Position numbers and translations under genes: made by a program. A DNA stretch of 7,789 nucleotides from CAYLNK01 sp964384675 (GTDB lineage: Bacteria > Acidobacteriota > Thermoanaerobaculia > UBA5066): positions 1 through 7,789 of the forward strand of contig CAYLNK010000317.1 of NCBI GenBank assembly GCA_964384675.1, read 5' to 3'. The notes under the pieces are model-generated. The model searched no databases. It had not been told where the DNA came from and was given only the letters and a program-made list of their open reading frames with translations. This document shows positions 6,176 through 7,789 of this stretch, piece after piece (the stretch's first letter is position 1; each line of letters starts with the position of its first letter).

Positions 6176-6968
6176 AGGGTACCGGCCCCGCCTCGGTCAG
6201 GATGAGGAACCCGTCCCGTGGGATCGTCTCGAAGAGCGAGCCGAGCGCTCGTGGTGCCTCGTCCGCGCGGAGCTTGCTCGCGGTCGCGAGGACCAGCGCC
6301 GGCACGCCCGCGTTCCGCGCGGTCTCCAGCAGCGCGCGCGTGCCGACCTTGTTGACGAGCGCGTCGACGTGCACCGCGTCAGCGCCGACGAGGACGATCG
6401 GGCTGCCGACGTAGCCCGCGGGCCGGCGCGTGGCGGCCTCGGGAGGAACGAGCGACAGGAGGAGCAGGTCGTCGCACGCGCGACAACGGATGCCGGCCTC
6501 GGCGAGCTCGCGGGCCAGGCGAGCCCCCTCGGCACCGGGCCGGCTCTCCGCCACCAGGACGCAGAGCCGCCGGCCGGACCGGTGCAGATCACCGAGCACC
6601 GAGGCCACCGTCCCGCTCTTGGAGAGCGTGAAGACGAGGAGGTCGCCTTCGGGGAGGTGAGGCAGCACCACCGACGAGAGCCGCTCCCCGCGGGCGTGCC
6701 GCTCCTCGCGGCGGCGCGCGACGAGCCCCGCCAGGGCCGCGGCCGGCTCGATCATCAGGCCGATCGGCTCGATGTCACGCGCGAGCGCCACGAGGTTCGC
6801 CATCTGCGGGAACCGCTCCCGAAGGCGGACCGGTAGCGACGCCGCCAGAGCCGCGGCGTCCTCGGGCGAGGCGCCGGCGAGAGCCTCGAGGATCTGGCCC
6901 TCCACCTCCGAGGCGCCGGAGACCGAGTCGTCGAGCGCCCGCTCGATGGCCGCTACCGCTTCGTCCAT
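6168..6968 (-). CDS. eIF2B alpha/beta/delta-like (IF-2B family) protein, catalytic Cys absent
   Basis: This 266-residue protein has the Rossmann-like core of the IF-2B family, which includes eukaryotic eIF2B regulatory subunits, methylthioribose-1-phosphate isomerase and archaeal ribose-1,5-bisphosphate isomerase. An N-terminal helical part (1-105) precedes LVFTLSKSGTVASVL (111-125), CVLVAESRPGAEG (136-148), VGADAVHVDALVNKVGT (194-210) and a closing FETIPRDGFLILTEAG (246-261). The Asp used in catalysis by the isomerases is kept (D197). The segment that carries the isomerase Cys, typically THCN-like, reads TLSKSG here and has no Cys. It therefore looks like the non-catalytic or sugar-phosphate-binding type; I do not assign a reaction. 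The ATG at 6968 is chosen because family similarity starts there; the frame is open further upstream but that part is low-complexity shadow. It overlaps the upstream TPR gene by 16 nt, implying coupled expression. Its TAG stop lies at the edge of the repeat element. Confidence 0.85.
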   Translation of the reverse strand: MDEAVAAIERALDDSVSGASEVEGQILEALAGASPEDAAALAASLPVRLRERFPQMANLVALARDIEPIGLMIEPAAALAGLVARRREERHARGERLSSVVLPHLPEGDLLVFTLSKSGTVASVLGDLHRSGRRLCVLVAESRPGAEGARLARELAEAGIRCRACDDLLLLSLVPPEAATRRPAGYVGSPIVLVGADAVHVDALVNKVGTRALLETARNAGVPALVLATASKLRADEAPRALGSLFETIPRDGFLILTEAGPVPSD

Positions 6969-7789
6969 GCCGAAAGCAGCGCCCGGGCGTCCTCCTGGGC
7001 CTTGTGGTCCTCCACCGGGGAGGAGGTCGAGGGCGTCTCCGCGATCAGCGCCTCCAGGGCCTTCCTCGCCTGGTCCCGGTTCGCCTTCTCGTACTCCCAC
7101 ATCGCCTCCGCGAGATACAGCCTGTTGATCATGCTCCGGGGCGCTTCCTTCACCGCGAGCCTCAGGTACTTGAGCGCGTCGTCCCGCGAGGCCCATCCCG
7201 TGAAGAACGGTACGGACGGCGTCTGGTGGTGGAGGCGCCCCAGCACACGGTAGCCGGCGGCGTCCTCGAACCTCGGGTCGAGCGCGATCACCGCCGTCGC
7301 GTAGTCGCGGATCTTCCCCGCGGCCCCCTTCTTCACCGCCTGGGACTTCCCGAAGACGAGCGCCCACTTCCCCCAGTCGATCGAGGCCCAGAGGAAGCAC
7401 TCGGTCACGGCGACGTCTCCCTTGAAGAGCGGGGCCAGCTGCACCGGCGAGGCGTTCTCGAAGGAGCGCTTCTCCTTCTGCCCCGCCGCTTTCCGGATCA
7501 GGGCCAGCGCCTCCTCGCCAACGACCTTGCCATCGTCGAAGATCTTCTTCTGCGCCTCGGTGTCCTTCGTCGTGTGCTCCCCCTTGAAGTAGAGGGCCCG
7601 CATCAGGCGCCAGCGCGCTTCGAGCGACGGCGGATCGGCCTCGAGCGCCTTCCGGTAGGCGGCGATCGCCTCGTCGACGGGGCCGGCGACGGCCGTCCCT
7701 CCGCTGGAGCCCTCGGCTCGCCGGTCCCAGGCGGCGTCGCCGGCGGAAAGCGCGCTCTCGGCCGGCGACGGGACCGGCGAGCTCGTCGC
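6953..7789 (-). CDS. TPR-type protein, possibly TatT (TRAP transporter T-component)-like, 5'-truncated by the window
   Basis: The frame is open to the right edge, so the start and any signal peptide lie outside; 278 residues are visible. An internal Met at 7603 is not the start, because a clear TPR-like helix pair crosses it (residues about 38-71, PVDEAIAAYRKALEADP then LEARWRLMRALYFKG). A central region has CFLWASIDWGKWALVFGK (about 131-148), then AVIALDPRFEDAAGYRVLGRLHHQTP and a further repeat-like pair (RDDALKYLRLAVKEAP, then NRLYLAEAMWEYEKANRDQARKALEAL). The combination of a Trp-rich 'WGKWA' helix, 'LDP..' and 'GR.H...P' resembles the TatT-type helical proteins linked to TRAP transporters, but no transporter genes are visible, so that name is tentative. 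The visible beginning is Ser/Pro/Ala-rich, like the region after a signal peptide. It overlaps the eIF2B-like gene by 16 nt, so the two are probably made together. Confidence 0.82.
   Translation of the reverse strand, partial: ATSSPVPSPAESALSAGDAAWDRRAEGSSGGTAVAGPVDEAIAAYRKALEADPPSLEARWRLMRALYFKGEHTTKDTEAQKKIFDDGKVVGEEALALIRKAAGQKEKRSFENASPVQLAPLFKGDVAVTECFLWASIDWGKWALVFGKSQAVKKGAAGKIRDYATAVIALDPRFEDAAGYRVLGRLHHQTPSVPFFTGWASRDDALKYLRLAVKEAPRSMINRLYLAEAMWEYEKANRDQARKALEALIAETPSTSSPVEDHKAQEDARALLSAWTKR

Noticed and set aside
6969..7400. N-terminal extension of the eIF2B-like protein to a start at 7400
   Set aside because: The added 143 residues are Gly/Arg/Glu-rich shadow of the TPR gene in another frame. 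Family similarity begins at the ATG at 6968.
6953..7603. TPR gene starting at the Met codon at 7603
   Set aside because: The same frame is open to the window edge and encodes the first half of a TPR helix pair that the Met sits inside, so the start is outside the window.

Overview
The window is a GC-rich, gene-dense stretch of bacterial chromosome with very short intergenic gaps. A predicted outer-membrane beta-barrel protein with a cleavable signal peptide and a YajC subunit point to a diderm (Gram-negative type) bacterium. The FYDL-type zinc-ribbon/acidic protein, the TraF/PorV-like barrel and the overall GC-rich style would fit an acidobacterial or deltaproteobacterial-type lineage. That placement is inference, because no marker gene in the window settles it.

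Left block (1-2850), all on the minus strand and read right to left: outer-membrane beta-barrel protein, tgt (queuine tRNA-ribosyltransferase), yajC, then the first 50 codons of an SbcD/Mre11-like metallophosphoesterase that runs off the left edge. tgt and yajC overlap by four bases (ATGA) and the other gaps are 25 and 49 nt, so this looks like one operon. In many bacteria yajC is followed by secD-secF; here the next gene is a nuclease-type metallophosphoesterase.

Middle (2851-3446): a 176-nt divergent intergenic region carries a good sigma70-like promoter (TTGACC, 17 nt, TATGTT) reading right. An unusual inverted repeat lies in the leader of a small gene for a zinc-ribbon plus acidic-tail protein (FYDL family). 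A hairpin follows that gene.

Right of it (3447-6057), on the plus strand: folK (folate biosynthesis) and a 680-residue membrane sensor histidine kinase with no response regulator in view.

Right block (6168-7789), on the minus strand: a 5'-truncated TPR-type protein overlapping by 16 nt a short eIF2B-like fold protein that lacks the catalytic cysteine of the isomerase members. The convergent gap between the kinase and this pair holds a two-copy GC-rich repeat of 44-45 nt. The repeat pair is bounded exactly by a 7-nt direct repeat (TAGTCGG), and the stop codon of the eIF2B-like gene lies on its edge.

Most genes are recognisable housekeeping genes. The parts that merit a second look are the repeat insertion at 6060-6175, the leader inverted repeat at 2953-3013, the altered eIF2B-like protein with its TPR partner, and the metallophosphoesterase behind yajC. 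I found no phage, transposase, CRISPR array, RNA gene or obvious defence system.
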